Origin: DATJPR01 sp963843525
GTDB lineage: Bacteria; Bacteroidota; Ignavibacteria; UBA10030; UBA6906
Direction: 5' to 3'
Assembly (NCBI GenBank): GCA_963843525.1
Contig: CAWJKM010000010.1
Coordinates: 124,001 to 188,000, forward strand
Length of the DNA: 64,000 nt
Of the stretch, positions 16,665-25,046 are shown one piece after another (positions within the stretch are counted from its first letter, which is position 1; each line of letters begins with the position of its first letter). The translations under genes and the position numbers were made by a program. The notes under the pieces are model-generated. The model had not been told where the DNA came from and did not search any database. It saw nothing but the letters and a program-made list of their open reading frames with translations.

Positions 16665-17207
16665 TCACTCGAACATTCGCCTCGCTTTTGCAATGCACCA
16701 GGCTGCGATCGTCATGCCGTCCCAGAGAGAGCCGTCGACGATGTGCTCATCCATCTCTGCAAGCGTCCATTCACGAATCTCGAATTCTTCCGTCGCGTCC
16801 GGAACACCTCCTACCTGCCGTAACCCCTCGGCAAAATAGATCCTGCAGAACTCGTCGGTCACGCCATTGTAGGGATTGAACGAGCCGACCGGAGTGAGTT
16901 TTTCGGCACTGTACCCCGTCTCCTCACGAAGTTCATGCCGTGCCGTTTCTTCGTACGTCGAACCGTCCTTCACGCTTCCGCAGGGAAATTCCACGCTCTC
17001 CCTCTCCGCCAGATAGCGGAACTGGTTCACAAGAACAAGTCGGCCGTCCGGGAGGCGGGGGATGACCAGCGATGAGCCGTTGGTGTGAACGAAATGGTAT
17101 TCCCCTTGCTGTCCACCCGGGAGCTGGAACGTGTTGAGGCGGTAGGTCCACCAGGGGTTTTTGAATCGTTCGGTGCGGGTTAACGTTTCCCAGGAAGCCA
17201 GAGGCAT
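16665..17207 (-). CDS. Nudix hydrolase, ADP-ribose pyrophosphatase-like
   Basis: The 180-residue protein contains a complete Nudix box (GSVKDGSTYEETARHELREE with TGY after it), which binds Mg and cleaves nucleoside diphosphates linked to another group. The N-terminal half, with VHTNGSSLVIPRLPDGRLVLVNQFRY, resembles ADP-ribose pyrophosphatases. It is followed almost immediately (2 bases) by the NamZ-like gene. Exact substrate is not predictable; ADP-ribose or a nucleotide sugar is most likely. Confidence 0.87.
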   Translation of the reverse strand: MPLASWETLTRTERFKNPWWTYRLNTFQLPGGQQGEYHFVHTNGSSLVIPRLPDGRLVLVNQFRYLAERESVEFPCGSVKDGSTYEETARHELREETGYSAEKLTPVGSFNPYNGVTDEFCRIYFAEGLRQVGGVPDATEEFEIREWTLAEMDEHIVDGSLWDGMTIAAWCIAKARRMFE

Positions 17208-17292
17208 AGGCAGGGTCCCCTTGGTATGCTTGAGGAGGAAAGGGCCCGCAGCGACAACCGGGGGCCCTGGAGCACCTCACGACAGATCGCGC

Positions 17293-17718
17293 TCAGCGCT
17301 TCTCGACGATTTCTTTCTCGGAAAAGAAGTATGCAATTTCAATCCGGCCATTCTCGGCAGAATCGGAGCCATGGACAATATTCTCGCCCTTACTCGCGGC
17401 AAATTCCTTGCGGATGGTTCCCGCTGCAGCATCCTTTGGGTCTGTCGCACCGATCAGCGTGCGGAAATCCGCCACCGCATTTTCCTTTTCCAGAGCGATG
17501 GGGACGCACGGGCCGGAGCTCATAAATGCGACGAGATCGTTGAAGAACGGGCGTCCCTGGTGAACGGCATAGAACCCTCCGGCGGTCTCCTTCGTCAGAC
17601 GGACCATCTTCAGGGAGAGGATTGTGAACCCTGCGGATTCAATCCGGGAGAGCACCGGTCCCATCAGGTGGCGTTGCACACAATCGGGCTTGAGGATAGC
17701 GAGTGTACGTTCTTTCAT
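17293..17718 (-). CDS. ndk: Nucleoside diphosphate kinase
   Basis: Ndk transfers the gamma-phosphate of ATP to nucleoside diphosphates through a phosphohistidine. The 141-residue protein has the N-terminal LAILKPDCV, the substrate loop and the active-site motif NIVHGSDS. Length and motifs are standard. It follows sucD by 53 bases; this gap is rich in a repeated TTTTAGA word. It shares direction with sucD and may be cotranscribed. Confidence 0.97.
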   Translation of the reverse strand: MKERTLAILKPDCVQRHLMGPVLSRIESAGFTILSLKMVRLTKETAGGFYAVHQGRPFFNDLVAFMSSGPCVPIALEKENAVADFRTLIGATDPKDAAAGTIRKEFAASKGENIVHGSDSAENGRIEIAYFFSEKEIVEKR

Positions 17719-17771
17719 TTTAGAATTTTGATTTTAGATTTTAGATTGGGGGGTTGGTTCGGAGAGCTCTT

Positions 17772-18770
17772 TCACGATCTCCTTTTTCTCCGTGCTGCCG
17801 ACGAGGCAGGTTTTCGGGTACTGATTCGTCTCGGCCGGGAGGCCGGTTTGCGCGTTGGTTTGCGTTTGTGGCGGAGTTTGAGAACCCGTTCCATCGTCTC
17901 GCCGAGAAGGGCCGGGTCTTCCACGACGTGAATTCCCGAAGCTCTCATCGCGTCGATTTTTTCCTTCGCCGTTCCCTTTCCCCCCGAGATAATCGCTCCG
18001 GCATGTCCCATCCGGCGTCCGGGAGGAGCGGTTTGGCCGGCGATGAATCCTATGACCGGCTTCTTCACATGCTTCTTGATGAACGCCGCCGCCTCTTCTT
18101 CTGCCGTTCCGCCGATTTCACCGATCATGACGATTGCTTCCGTTCCCGGGTCATCATTGAACAGGCGTATTGCATCGATGAACCGGGTCCCAATGATCGG
18201 ATCACCGCCGATCCCGAGGCAGGTCGATTGTCCGATCCCGCGCTCCGTGAGTTGCCAAACCGCTTCGTACGTGAGGGTTCCACTCCGGGACACGAGACCG
18301 ACCTTCCCGGGCTTGTGGATGAACCCCGGCATGATGCCTATTTTGCAGAGCCCGGGCGCTATGATGCCGGGGCAGTTGGGACCGATGAGGCGGACGCCGA
18401 GATTCGTGACCTTCTCGTAGACCCGGAGCATATCCCGCGTCGGGATCCCCTCGGTGATGCACACGATCAGCGTGATCCCGGCGTCTGCGGCTTCCAGAAT
18501 GGCATCGGCGGCGAACGACGCCGGTACGAAGATCACCGAGGCATTGGCCTGCGTTGCACCGACGGCATCTGCAACGGTATTGTACACGGCAACGGGATGC
18601 TGGAAGTGGTCCTTTTCGTTGCCGCTGTATTCCGTTCCGCCTTTCCCCGGGGTGACCCCGGCGACAACGTTGGTTCCGTACTCTATCATCTGCCGTGTAT
18701 GAAACGTACCCTCCCCACCAGTGATCCCCTGCACTACGAGACGAGTTTTCTTGTCGATGAGGATGCTCAT
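17772..18770 (-). CDS. sucD: Succinyl-CoA ligase alpha subunit with a basic C-terminal tail
   Basis: SucD carries the CoA-binding domain and the phosphorylated His of succinyl-CoA synthetase in the TCA cycle. Visible are the CoA-binding start (KTRLVVQGITGGEGTFHT), the GPNCPGII segment and the active His in GHAGAIISGGKGTA. The protein is 332 residues, about 40 longer than usual: the last 35 or so are very basic with two TRKPAS copies and a terminal RRKRRS. The partner sucC is not in the window. It lies seven bases after gatA. Confidence 0.95.
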   Translation of the reverse strand: MSILIDKKTRLVVQGITGGEGTFHTRQMIEYGTNVVAGVTPGKGGTEYSGNEKDHFQHPVAVYNTVADAVGATQANASVIFVPASFAADAILEAADAGITLIVCITEGIPTRDMLRVYEKVTNLGVRLIGPNCPGIIAPGLCKIGIMPGFIHKPGKVGLVSRSGTLTYEAVWQLTERGIGQSTCLGIGGDPIIGTRFIDAIRLFNDDPGTEAIVMIGEIGGTAEEEAAAFIKKHVKKPVIGFIAGQTAPPGRRMGHAGAIISGGKGTAKEKIDAMRASGIHVVEDPALLGETMERVLKLRHKRKPTRKPASRPRRISTRKPASSAARRKRRS

Positions 18771-18777
18771 AAGAGTG

Positions 18778-20217
18778 TCAATTGGTCCTTGATTGCTTCA
18801 TGGTGGACAGCAGATCTGCGACTTTCAGTATCGTCGATTCGTCAAACTGTTTCCCCAGGATCTGTGCTCCGATGGGGAGTCCGGCAGAATCAGTTCCGAC
18901 CGGAACGCTGATGCCTGGGATGCCCGCCAGATTTGCGGAGACGGTGTAGATGTCCGAAAGATACATTGCCAGCGGGTCATCGACCTTTTCGCCGAACCGA
19001 AAGGCGGTTGTCGGAGCGGTCGGCATGATCAGGCAATCGACTTTCTTGAACGCATCGAAAAAATCCTGCTGAATGAGACGCCGTACACGCTGGGCCTTCC
19101 GGTAGTATGCGTCGTAGTACCCGGCGGAAAGGACATAGGTCCCCAGCATAATCCGCCGTTTTGTTTCTGCGCCGAACCCTTCACTCCGCGAACGGACGTA
19201 ATTCTCGGTCAGGTCCCGCGCGGAGGGCGACCGGTAGCCGTAACGGGCTCCGTCATACCGCGCGAGATTTGACGACGCTTCGGCGGTCATCAGGATGTAA
19301 TACGTTGAGATCACATATTCGGAGTGGGGAAGCGAGATTTCCTCGGGAACCGCCCCGTGTGTGCGCAGCGTATCCATTGTCCGTTCGAGGGCTTGCTTCA
19401 CCTCCGGCGCCAACCCCCCGGCATACGCTTCGCGCGGGATTCCCACCTTCATCCCGCGAACATTCCTGTCAAGTGCACTGAGATAATCCGGCACGGGAAG
19501 ATCGGCAGAGGTGGAATCCATCGGGTCATGGCCGGCGATAATCTGGAGGACTCGTGCGACGTCTTCGGCCGAGTTCGCGAAGGGACCGATCTGGTCGAAT
19601 GAAGAGGAAAGCGCCACCGCGCCGAACCTCGACACGCGGCCGTAGGTCGGTTTCAATCCCACGACACCACAGAAGGATGCCGGCTGCCTGATGGAGCCCC
19701 CGGTATCCGTCCCGAGCGCCGCGTGCGCCATGCCCCCTGCCACTGCTGCGGCGGAGCCGCCGCTGGATCCGCCCGGAACGCGCGTTTCATCCACCGGATT
19801 GAGGACGGGTCCGAACGCGGAATTCTCCGTAGACGAACCCATCGCGAACTCATCCAGGTTGGTCTTCCCGATAAAGAGCGCATCGGCGTCCCGCAAACGG
19901 CGAACGACCGTGGCATCGTACAGTGAAACGAAGGTCTCGAGAATCCTGGATCCGCAGGTGACCTTTTCGTCTTTGAGGCACAGCACGTCTTTCAGTGCGA
20001 TGACCATCCCGGCGAGAGGTCCGGCTTTCCCTGCGGCGAGTCTGCGGTCGATCGCGGCTGCCTGTTCGATCGCCTTTTCATGAAACACGGAAAGGAAAGC
20101 GTTGATGCGCTTTCCTTTCTCGATGACGTCCAGGTACTCCATCGTCACGCGCTCGAGCGTCGTCGCGCCAGTGCCGAGCATCGCGCGCGTTTCGGCAAAT
20201 GTCTTATGTTGATTCAA
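18778..20217 (-). CDS. gatA: Asp/Glu-tRNA amidotransferase subunit A
   Basis: GatA is the amidase that releases ammonia from glutamine for the GatCAB conversion of Glu-tRNA(Gln) or Asp-tRNA(Asn). The Ser-cisSer-Lys triad is visible: Lys in VIALKDVL, the Gly/Ser loop GGSSGGSAAAVAGG and GTDTGGSIRQPA. The start is uncertain. An ATG at 20256 lies inside the tatA gene upstream; TTG at 20217 gives a 479-residue protein whose N-terminus matches the family better and leaves a 16-base gap after tatA. gatB and gatC are not in the window. Confidence 0.95.
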   Translation of the reverse strand: MNQHKTFAETRAMLGTGATTLERVTMEYLDVIEKGKRINAFLSVFHEKAIEQAAAIDRRLAAGKAGPLAGMVIALKDVLCLKDEKVTCGSRILETFVSLYDATVVRRLRDADALFIGKTNLDEFAMGSSTENSAFGPVLNPVDETRVPGGSSGGSAAAVAGGMAHAALGTDTGGSIRQPASFCGVVGLKPTYGRVSRFGAVALSSSFDQIGPFANSAEDVARVLQIIAGHDPMDSTSADLPVPDYLSALDRNVRGMKVGIPREAYAGGLAPEVKQALERTMDTLRTHGAVPEEISLPHSEYVISTYYILMTAEASSNLARYDGARYGYRSPSARDLTENYVRSRSEGFGAETKRRIMLGTYVLSAGYYDAYYRKAQRVRRLIQQDFFDAFKKVDCLIMPTAPTTAFRFGEKVDDPLAMYLSDIYTVSANLAGIPGISVPVGTDSAGLPIGAQILGKQFDESTILKVADLLSTMKQSRTN

Positions 20218-20233
20218 TAGGAATATCAGCCGG

Positions 20234-20407
20234 TTACATTTTCGTGGCGTCCTCAATGTCCTTCCGGACGCCGTTCATCGCTTTCCGAATCTCCCGCATG
20301 CCTTTCCCGATATTCTTTCCGATCTCCGGGATCTTGTTCGGCCCAAAAAACAGGAAGACGACGAACAAGATGACCAGGAGTTCTCCACCGCCGACGTTCT
20401 CGAACAT
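20234..20407 (-). CDS. tatA: TatA-family twin-arginine translocase subunit, second copy
   Basis: This 57-residue gene lies between gatA and the other tatA. It starts MFENVGGGELLVILFVVFLF and continues through the hinge FFGPNKIPEIG into an amphipathic helix (KGMREIRKAMNGV) and a short acidic end, the complete TatA plan: short periplasmic N-terminus, one membrane helix, FGP hinge, amphipathic helix. Compared with its neighbour the C-terminal tail is minimal. It begins 18 bases after the first tatA stop. TatA forms the protein-conducting part of the Tat pathway; tatC is not in the window. Confidence 0.9.
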   Translation of the reverse strand: MFENVGGGELLVILFVVFLFFGPNKIPEIGKNIGKGMREIRKAMNGVRKDIEDATKM

Positions 20408-20425
20408 ACCCCACCTCTTCTCAGG

Positions 20426-20641
20426 TCAGTTTTTTGGTGAAGGCTTCTCTTCAATCCGTCTTGCCTCCGGCCGATGCGAGGAATGTTCATCCTCGTCGGC
20501 TTCCAATTCACGCGATGCCTTCCGGAATTCGCGGATGCCCTTCCCCAGTCCCTGTGCGAGCTCGGGGATCTTCTTCGAGCCGAAAAACACAAGGACAATG
20601 AGGAGAATTACCAGTAGCTCGGGAACGCCAAGATTACCCAT
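20426..20641 (-). CDS. tatA: TatA-family twin-arginine translocase subunit, first copy
   Basis: The 71-residue protein has the TatA layout: membrane helix (VPELLVILLIVLVFF), hinge GSKKIPELAQGLGKG, amphipathic helix REFRKASRELE and a polar, charged tail. The start at 20641 has an excellent AAGGAGG site and overlaps the purQ stop by eight bases; an in-frame ATG at 20689 is not used. Two different TatA proteins in tandem could form homo- or hetero-oligomers, or one may play the TatB-like role; neither looks long enough for classical TatB. Confidence 0.93.
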   Translation of the reverse strand: MGNLGVPELLVILLIVLVFFGSKKIPELAQGLGKGIREFRKASRELEADEDEHSSHRPEARRIEEKPSPKN

Positions 20642-21419
20642 GGTGCTGCCTCCTTCCGCCAGTCGCGGATAGATACACATCCCCCGCAAGCTCCATGGAT
20701 TCTCCAGTGGTGCGAGAGATAAATTCGTTGAGAATGGAATGAAAGATCTTCCGGCCGTCCGTGTGGCCGAGCGCCGGGTCCGACGCGCGCTCAGGATGCG
20801 GCATCATCCCGAGGACGTTCCCGCGTTCGCTGACGATGCCGGCGATATTCTGAAGTGAACCGTTCGGGTTTGCACCGTCGGTGATATTCCCCTGCTCATC
20901 GCAGTACCGGAAGACGATCTGTTCGCGCTCGTTCAAGTGTTCCAGGGTCGCCTGATCGGTGAAATAATTCCCGTCGCCATGGGCGATAGGAATCCTGAGT
21001 ACTTCGCCCTTCGCGCAGCTGTTCGTAAATCTTGTTGAAGCATTCTCCACGCGAAGGGAGACATATTTGCAGGCAAACCTCAGCGAGGCGTTCCTCAGCA
21101 GGACGCCGGGAAGAAGCCCGCTTTCGAGAAGTATCTGAAATCCGTTGCAGATCCCGATGACGGTCCCCCCGGCCTGTGCAAACCGGACCACTTCCTTCAT
21201 CACGGGTGAAAACCGCGCAATCGCGCCGCAGCGGAGGTAATCGCCGTACGAGAACCCGCCCGGCAACACGATCACATCCGCACCCTTGAGGTCCGCTTCT
21301 TTGTGCCAGAGGAACTCCGCCTCCTGGCCGAAAACCTTCTTGGCAGCGTAATACGCGTCATGGTCACAATTCGAACCCGGAAACACCACAACACCGAATT
21401 TCACAGCCCCGGCAGTCAT
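20634..21419 (-). CDS. purQ: Phosphoribosylformylglycinamidine synthase subunit PurQ
   Basis: PurQ is the glutaminase subunit of the PurSQL complex of purine synthesis. The class I amidotransferase triad is visible: Cys in VIGICNGFQIL, His and Glu in MMPHPERA. The N-terminus FGVVVFPGSNCDHDAYYA is typical of PurQ. At 261 residues it is longer than the usual 225-235; the extra C-terminal part (after SILNEFISR) runs into the start of tatA. It overlaps purS by one base (TGATG). PurL is not in the window. Confidence 0.96.
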   Translation of the reverse strand: MTAGAVKFGVVVFPGSNCDHDAYYAAKKVFGQEAEFLWHKEADLKGADVIVLPGGFSYGDYLRCGAIARFSPVMKEVVRFAQAGGTVIGICNGFQILLESGLLPGVLLRNASLRFACKYVSLRVENASTRFTNSCAKGEVLRIPIAHGDGNYFTDQATLEHLNEREQIVFRYCDEQGNITDGANPNGSLQNIAGIVSERGNVLGMMPHPERASDPALGHTDGRKIFHSILNEFISRTTGESMELAGDVYLSATGGRRQHHG

Positions 21420-21667
21420 CAGATCTTTTCAACCTCGAAGGTGTAGTCTTCCATCACCGGGTTCGCCAGAAGCTTCTTGCATACTTCCTCGGTCGCCGAA
21501 CGCGCCCCCTCCGGCGTGGATTCGTCGACCATCATTTCAATGTATTTTCCCACACGGACGTCATGCACCCGCCCGACACCGAGAGTCTCAATGGCATGCC
21601 CGACGGCTTTCCCCTGCGGGTCGAGAATCGAAGGACGAAGTGTAATCCGAATGCGCGAGCGATACAT
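21419..21667 (-). CDS. purS: Phosphoribosylformylglycinamidine synthase subunit PurS
   Basis: PurS is the small bridging subunit that lets ammonia pass from PurQ to PurL. The 82-residue protein contains RIRITLRPSILDPQGKAV and GVGRVHDVRVGKYIEM, both family signatures. The start at 21667 gives the normal length; an in-frame start at 21739 would overlap pssA. The stop and the purQ start share one base, so the two subunits are translationally coupled. Confidence 0.94.
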   Translation of the reverse strand: MYRSRIRITLRPSILDPQGKAVGHAIETLGVGRVHDVRVGKYIEMMVDESTPEGARSATEEVCKKLLANPVMEDYTFEVEKI

Positions 21668-21686
21668 GTTCCCGGTGCCTTTTTGC

Positions 21687-22460
21687 CTATGGTTCAAGCC
21701 GTGTGGGTTCGACGGCTTCATCGTCATATTTGCCTTCATGCCTGATCATCCTCTTCACCATGCCCGCCGCGTGGCGCACAACTCCATACATAATAAACAA
21801 AAGAAACATCGGGAAAATTGCATGCCCGCCCGTCACAACGGCGATAATGATCGCCGCAGCGGTAATAATGAACTTCCACGGTTCTTTCTTCAATGACCGC
21901 TTCGTGGGCTTCGGCAGTGTTTCATATTTCACCTTGCTCACCATCAGAAGCGAAAGAGCCACAACAAGCCATGGCAGCACTGTCGCCGCGACACGATCCA
22001 GACCGGATTCCTCGGAATAGTAGTTCAGGACGAACGCCGCGATCGTGATCGCGCTTGTGGGGATGGGGAGTCCGGTGAAGTGGTCCTTGTCAAATCCGAC
22101 CAGCTGTACGTTGAACCTTGCCAGTCGAAGCCCTCCGAGAATCATGAGCAGCGAGCTGATCAGGATGTCAATCCCCCTGGGCTCGTGGGCCTCCAGGACG
22201 AACAACTGGAAGACGATAAAAGCGGGCGCGGCACCGAAGGAAACGACATCTGAGAGCGAATCGATCTCCACGCCGAATTGTGAGGCTGACTTCGTAATCC
22301 TTGCCATCACTCCATCAAGCGAATCGAAGAGCGCGGCGAGGACAATGAACCAGCATGCGGCGGTGAACTCCAGGCGGCTGGCGTGAATAATCGCCATGAA
22401 CCCGCTGAACATATTCAGGACTGTGAACAGGCTCGGTACAACCGCTCGGGTAATCCTCAT
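21687..22460 (-). CDS. pssA: CDP-diacylglycerol-serine O-phosphatidyltransferase
   Basis: PssA joins serine to CDP-diacylglycerol to make phosphatidylserine. The CDP-alcohol phosphotransferase motif is intact (DSLDGVMARITKSASQFG followed by VEIDSLSD) within a protein of about eight hydrophobic helices and 257 residues. The C-terminus is charged. It is 35 bases downstream of psd, so both steps of phosphatidylethanolamine synthesis are encoded together. Confidence 0.95.
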   Translation of the reverse strand: MRITRAVVPSLFTVLNMFSGFMAIIHASRLEFTAACWFIVLAALFDSLDGVMARITKSASQFGVEIDSLSDVVSFGAAPAFIVFQLFVLEAHEPRGIDILISSLLMILGGLRLARFNVQLVGFDKDHFTGLPIPTSAITIAAFVLNYYSEESGLDRVAATVLPWLVVALSLLMVSKVKYETLPKPTKRSLKKEPWKFIITAAAIIIAVVTGGHAIFPMFLLFIMYGVVRHAAGMVKRMIRHEGKYDDEAVEPTRLEP

Positions 22461-22495
22461 GGGAGGGATCTCTGTCGCAATTAGTTTCCCCCTTA

Positions 22496-23146
22496 CTATG
22501 ACACCACTGCCAGCACCGTTTCACCGGCTACGGTTTTTTCACCGATCTTCACCGTGACGTTTGCATGGGTGGGGAGAATAACATCTACCCGTGAACCGAA
22601 TTTTATCATCCCAAATCGCTGCCCCGCCACCGCCCTGTCGCCCACTTTCACCTCCGCAACGATTCGCCGCGCAACAAAGCCTGCGATTTGCTTGAAGAGG
22701 ACTTTCGTCGCACCGTTTTCGACGCCAATCAGCGTTCGCTCGTTGCGCAGGGAGGATTTGTCCTCGTACGCGACAAGATATTCACCGGGATAATGCTGGA
22801 AGTAAGTAACTGTGCCGGAGATCGGGAAACGGTTTACATGGACGTTGAGAGGGGACATGAAAATCGAGATCTGGATTCCATCGCCTTTGAAAAATTCATC
22901 CTCGCGAACAGGTCGCACCACGACGACTTCCCCATCGGCAGGAGAGATCACGGAATGCTCCCCGGCAGGGGTGGTTCGTTCCGGATCACGGAAAAACCAT
23001 AGGGTGAACAGCAGCGCAAAGAGCGCGAGCGCGGATATCGCAATACGCAAGAACTCCGGCTCAACAAACAGTAGTGCGGCCGTTGAGACCGCAACGGCGA
23101 TCACCACGGCCGCAAGAAGGACATCCAATCCATACCGCGTGAACAA
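22496..23146 (-). CDS. psd: Phosphatidylserine decarboxylase, short form
   Basis: This enzyme decarboxylates phosphatidylserine using a pyruvoyl group formed by self-cleavage at a Gly-Ser bond. The site is visible as MIKFGSRVDV, near residue 185. The 216-residue length, two N-terminal membrane helices and motifs SPADGEV and FMSPLNVHVNR match the short, archaeal-type PSD family. Start is TTG at 23146; an in-frame stop lies directly upstream. A promoter lies at 23191-23221. pssA follows. Confidence 0.94.
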   Translation of the reverse strand: MFTRYGLDVLLAAVVIAVAVSTAALLFVEPEFLRIAISALALFALLFTLWFFRDPERTTPAGEHSVISPADGEVVVVRPVREDEFFKGDGIQISIFMSPLNVHVNRFPISGTVTYFQHYPGEYLVAYEDKSSLRNERTLIGVENGATKVLFKQIAGFVARRIVAEVKVGDRAVAGQRFGMIKFGSRVDVILPTHANVTVKIGEKTVAGETVLAVVS

Positions 23147-23190
23147 TTACGACCGTCTCCGAAAAACTGTCAGGGCGTGATCAGAACAGT

Positions 23191-23221
23191 AAAATTTACG
23201 AATGAACCGCCTGAAAGTCAA
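23191..23221 (-). promoter_or_regulatory. Promoter of psd-pssA
   Basis: Minus strand: TTG at 23221-23219, 20-base spacer, TAAATTTT at 23198-23191, one mismatch from TAnnTTTG. Initiation near 23184 gives a leader of about 38 bases before the TTG start. Confidence 0.6.
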
Positions 23222-23238
23222 CGAACGGGGAAAGTCTG

Positions 23239-24786
23239 TCATTTGACGTGAAATTCTATCCGGCGATTCTGCGCCCTTCCCAGAACGGTTGTGTTCGGCG
23301 CGATCGGGTCTTCTGAGCCGTATCCTCTCGCCGTCAGCCGCAAAGCATTGATTCCATGCTCAATAAGCCATGTTCTTACCACGTTGGCCCGGCGGCGTGA
23401 CAGCGCGAGATTTGTGGAGGCCCTGCCGACATTGTCGGTGTAGCCGGCAACCTCAATAGACACCTCTTTGTTGTTCTGCAAGGCTTCGAGTACCCTTGCC
23501 AGAGTTTCTTCCGAGCTGACTGTCAAGCGGGCGGTTCCCGATTCAAAATTGACGCCCTCGAGGACCAGCTTCTTACCCCTCTCGAGCTTGACGCCGGCAC
23601 GCCCCGCATCATCCCGGGGATCGAGCGGGTTTGTGCCCTGACGTACCTCCTCACCATCCGGTACTCCGCCTCCGTCAGTATCGGCTTTCAGGGGATCGGT
23701 CTTGTACTTTTTCACTTCGTCATTGTCACTCAGACCATCGCCGTCGGTATCGGACTTCAGCGGATCGGTGTGATAAATCATGCTCTCCTCCCAATCCGAG
23801 AGGCCATCTCCATCGGTGTCGACTTTCAAGGGATCCGTATGATACTTGTGAACCTCATCCCCATCAGACAAACCATCGCCGTCAGTGTCCCACTTCAGGG
23901 GATCGGTGTGGTATTTTGTCACTTCTTCGCCGTCGGACAAACCATCGCCGTCTGTATCATATTTCAAGGGGTCCGTTCGATACTTCAGGGCTTCATCACC
24001 GTCGGTCAATCCGTCTCCGTCGGTGTCTGATTTGAGCGGATTGGTATGGTACTTTTTCACTTCAAGACCATCGCTCACGCCATCGCCGTCCGTATCCGGG
24101 TTGCGTGGATCGGTCCCATATCGTCGTTCCTCAATGTTAGACAATCCGTCATGATCATCGTCTCCTTGATCGCTGGTTCCGAAGTAGAAGTTGAAGCCAA
24201 GTCGAGCTGTCCCGGCAAATAAAGGTGATTTGGAACCGCGTATGTCCAGCGTGTTATTTGCCCCATGAGCGCCGACCTCGGCCACAAACGATACCTGCTG
24301 GCTCAAATACGCTTCCACACCGAGGCCAACGGGGACAAAGGGCGAAAAGTGGAATTTATTGTCGGGGATATACGTGCCCTGATCTACCTGCCGCTTATAG
24401 GCAACAACTCCGCCTCCGAAATAGATATAAGGAGTTACCGGGCCGTCGAGAAATGAATACGTTACCACCGCCGCGACAGGGATAGTGGTGAATTTCAAAT
24501 AGTTGTACGAGATGGGATAGATGGTGGAACTCAGGGGCTGGTCTGATCCTGCTTTAAGTTCTTCAAAGCCTGCAGAGAGTCCCAGCGAGAACCTGTAACC
24601 GGTATTATAGCGGAGCAGCAATTCGCCCCCAGGTCCGATTTTCTTCTGGTCATATTTTGAAAGCCAGAGTGTGCCGCCACCCCGGACACCGAGTGACCAA
24701 AGACCCGCAGCGGATTGCGCCATCAGGACTGCCGATGGTATGCAAAAAAGCAAAGCAAGTGAAATGAGCAAAGATTTGCGTAACAT
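23239..24786 (-). CDS. OmpA-family outer-membrane protein with thrombospondin type 3 repeats
   Basis: The 515-residue protein has a signal peptide (ending VLMAQ), a beta-barrel-like N-terminal half (about 25-200), eight thrombospondin type 3 calcium-binding repeats (about 209-391, typical unit DTDGDGLSDGDEV followed by a KYHTDPLK-like end) and an OmpA peptidoglycan-binding domain (about 410-515, with AGYTDNVGRASTNLALSRRR and GSEDPIAPN). It would tether the outer membrane to the cell wall, the acidic repeats forming a rigid Ca-dependent stalk. Its start has an AAGGAA site. A promoter lies 50 bases upstream. It is followed by psd. Confidence 0.9.
   Translation of the reverse strand: MLRKSLLISLALLFCIPSAVLMAQSAAGLWSLGVRGGGTLWLSKYDQKKIGPGGELLLRYNTGYRFSLGLSAGFEELKAGSDQPLSSTIYPISYNYLKFTTIPVAAVVTYSFLDGPVTPYIYFGGGVVAYKRQVDQGTYIPDNKFHFSPFVPVGLGVEAYLSQQVSFVAEVGAHGANNTLDIRGSKSPLFAGTARLGFNFYFGTSDQGDDDHDGLSNIEERRYGTDPRNPDTDGDGVSDGLEVKKYHTNPLKSDTDGDGLTDGDEALKYRTDPLKYDTDGDGLSDGEEVTKYHTDPLKWDTDGDGLSDGDEVHKYHTDPLKVDTDGDGLSDWEESMIYHTDPLKSDTDGDGLSDNDEVKKYKTDPLKADTDGGGVPDGEEVRQGTNPLDPRDDAGRAGVKLERGKKLVLEGVNFESGTARLTVSSEETLARVLEALQNNKEVSIEVAGYTDNVGRASTNLALSRRRANVVRTWLIEHGINALRLTARGYGSEDPIAPNTTVLGRAQNRRIEFHVK
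23614..24162 (-). repeat. 69-base coding repeats of the calcium-binding stalk
   Basis: Eight consecutive 69-base units encode the type 3 repeats of the OmpA-like protein. Asp positions of the DxDxDG loops are constant, while the variable residue after each DPLK differs. The DNA is similar but not identical between units, so it is not a recent expansion. This periodicity should not be mistaken for a CRISPR array. Confidence 0.85.
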
Positions 24787-24833
24787 GGGGAGTTCCTTCC
24801 GCTGTCATTATGAGCAGAGATGGGAAAGACACC

Positions 24834-24864
24834 AAAAGCTATCGGTTTTGACGTGGAAAAGCAA
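24834..24864 (-). promoter_or_regulatory. Promoter of the OmpA-family gene
   Basis: Minus strand: TTG at 24864-24862, 20-base spacer and TAGCTTTT (then G) at 24841-24834. Initiation near 24827 gives a leader of about 40 bases. Confidence 0.55.
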
Positions 24865-25046
24865 GGCCAAGCGGCAGAATCACCGGTGTAGGAGAATCCT
24901 GCAGAGGGTGGTTTTCCAGGTCTTACGCGATTTCTCTTCGTTTGGGTTCGAGGGGAAAACAAGAAATTGCGCGTGGATCTGCATATTTCGGCGAGACCTT
25001 AGTTCACGGATGTCCCGGAGCTCAGAGCTCGTAGGTCCGGAGATTC

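Noticed and set aside
17719..17771. TTTTAGA-rich spacer between ndk and sucD as a possible terminator or operator
   Set aside because: The words are direct, not inverted, and no stem forms; it is probably low-complexity spacer.
23614..24162. Regular 69-base repeats as a CRISPR array
   Set aside because: Repeats are coding, contiguous without spacers, and encode thrombospondin type 3 units.
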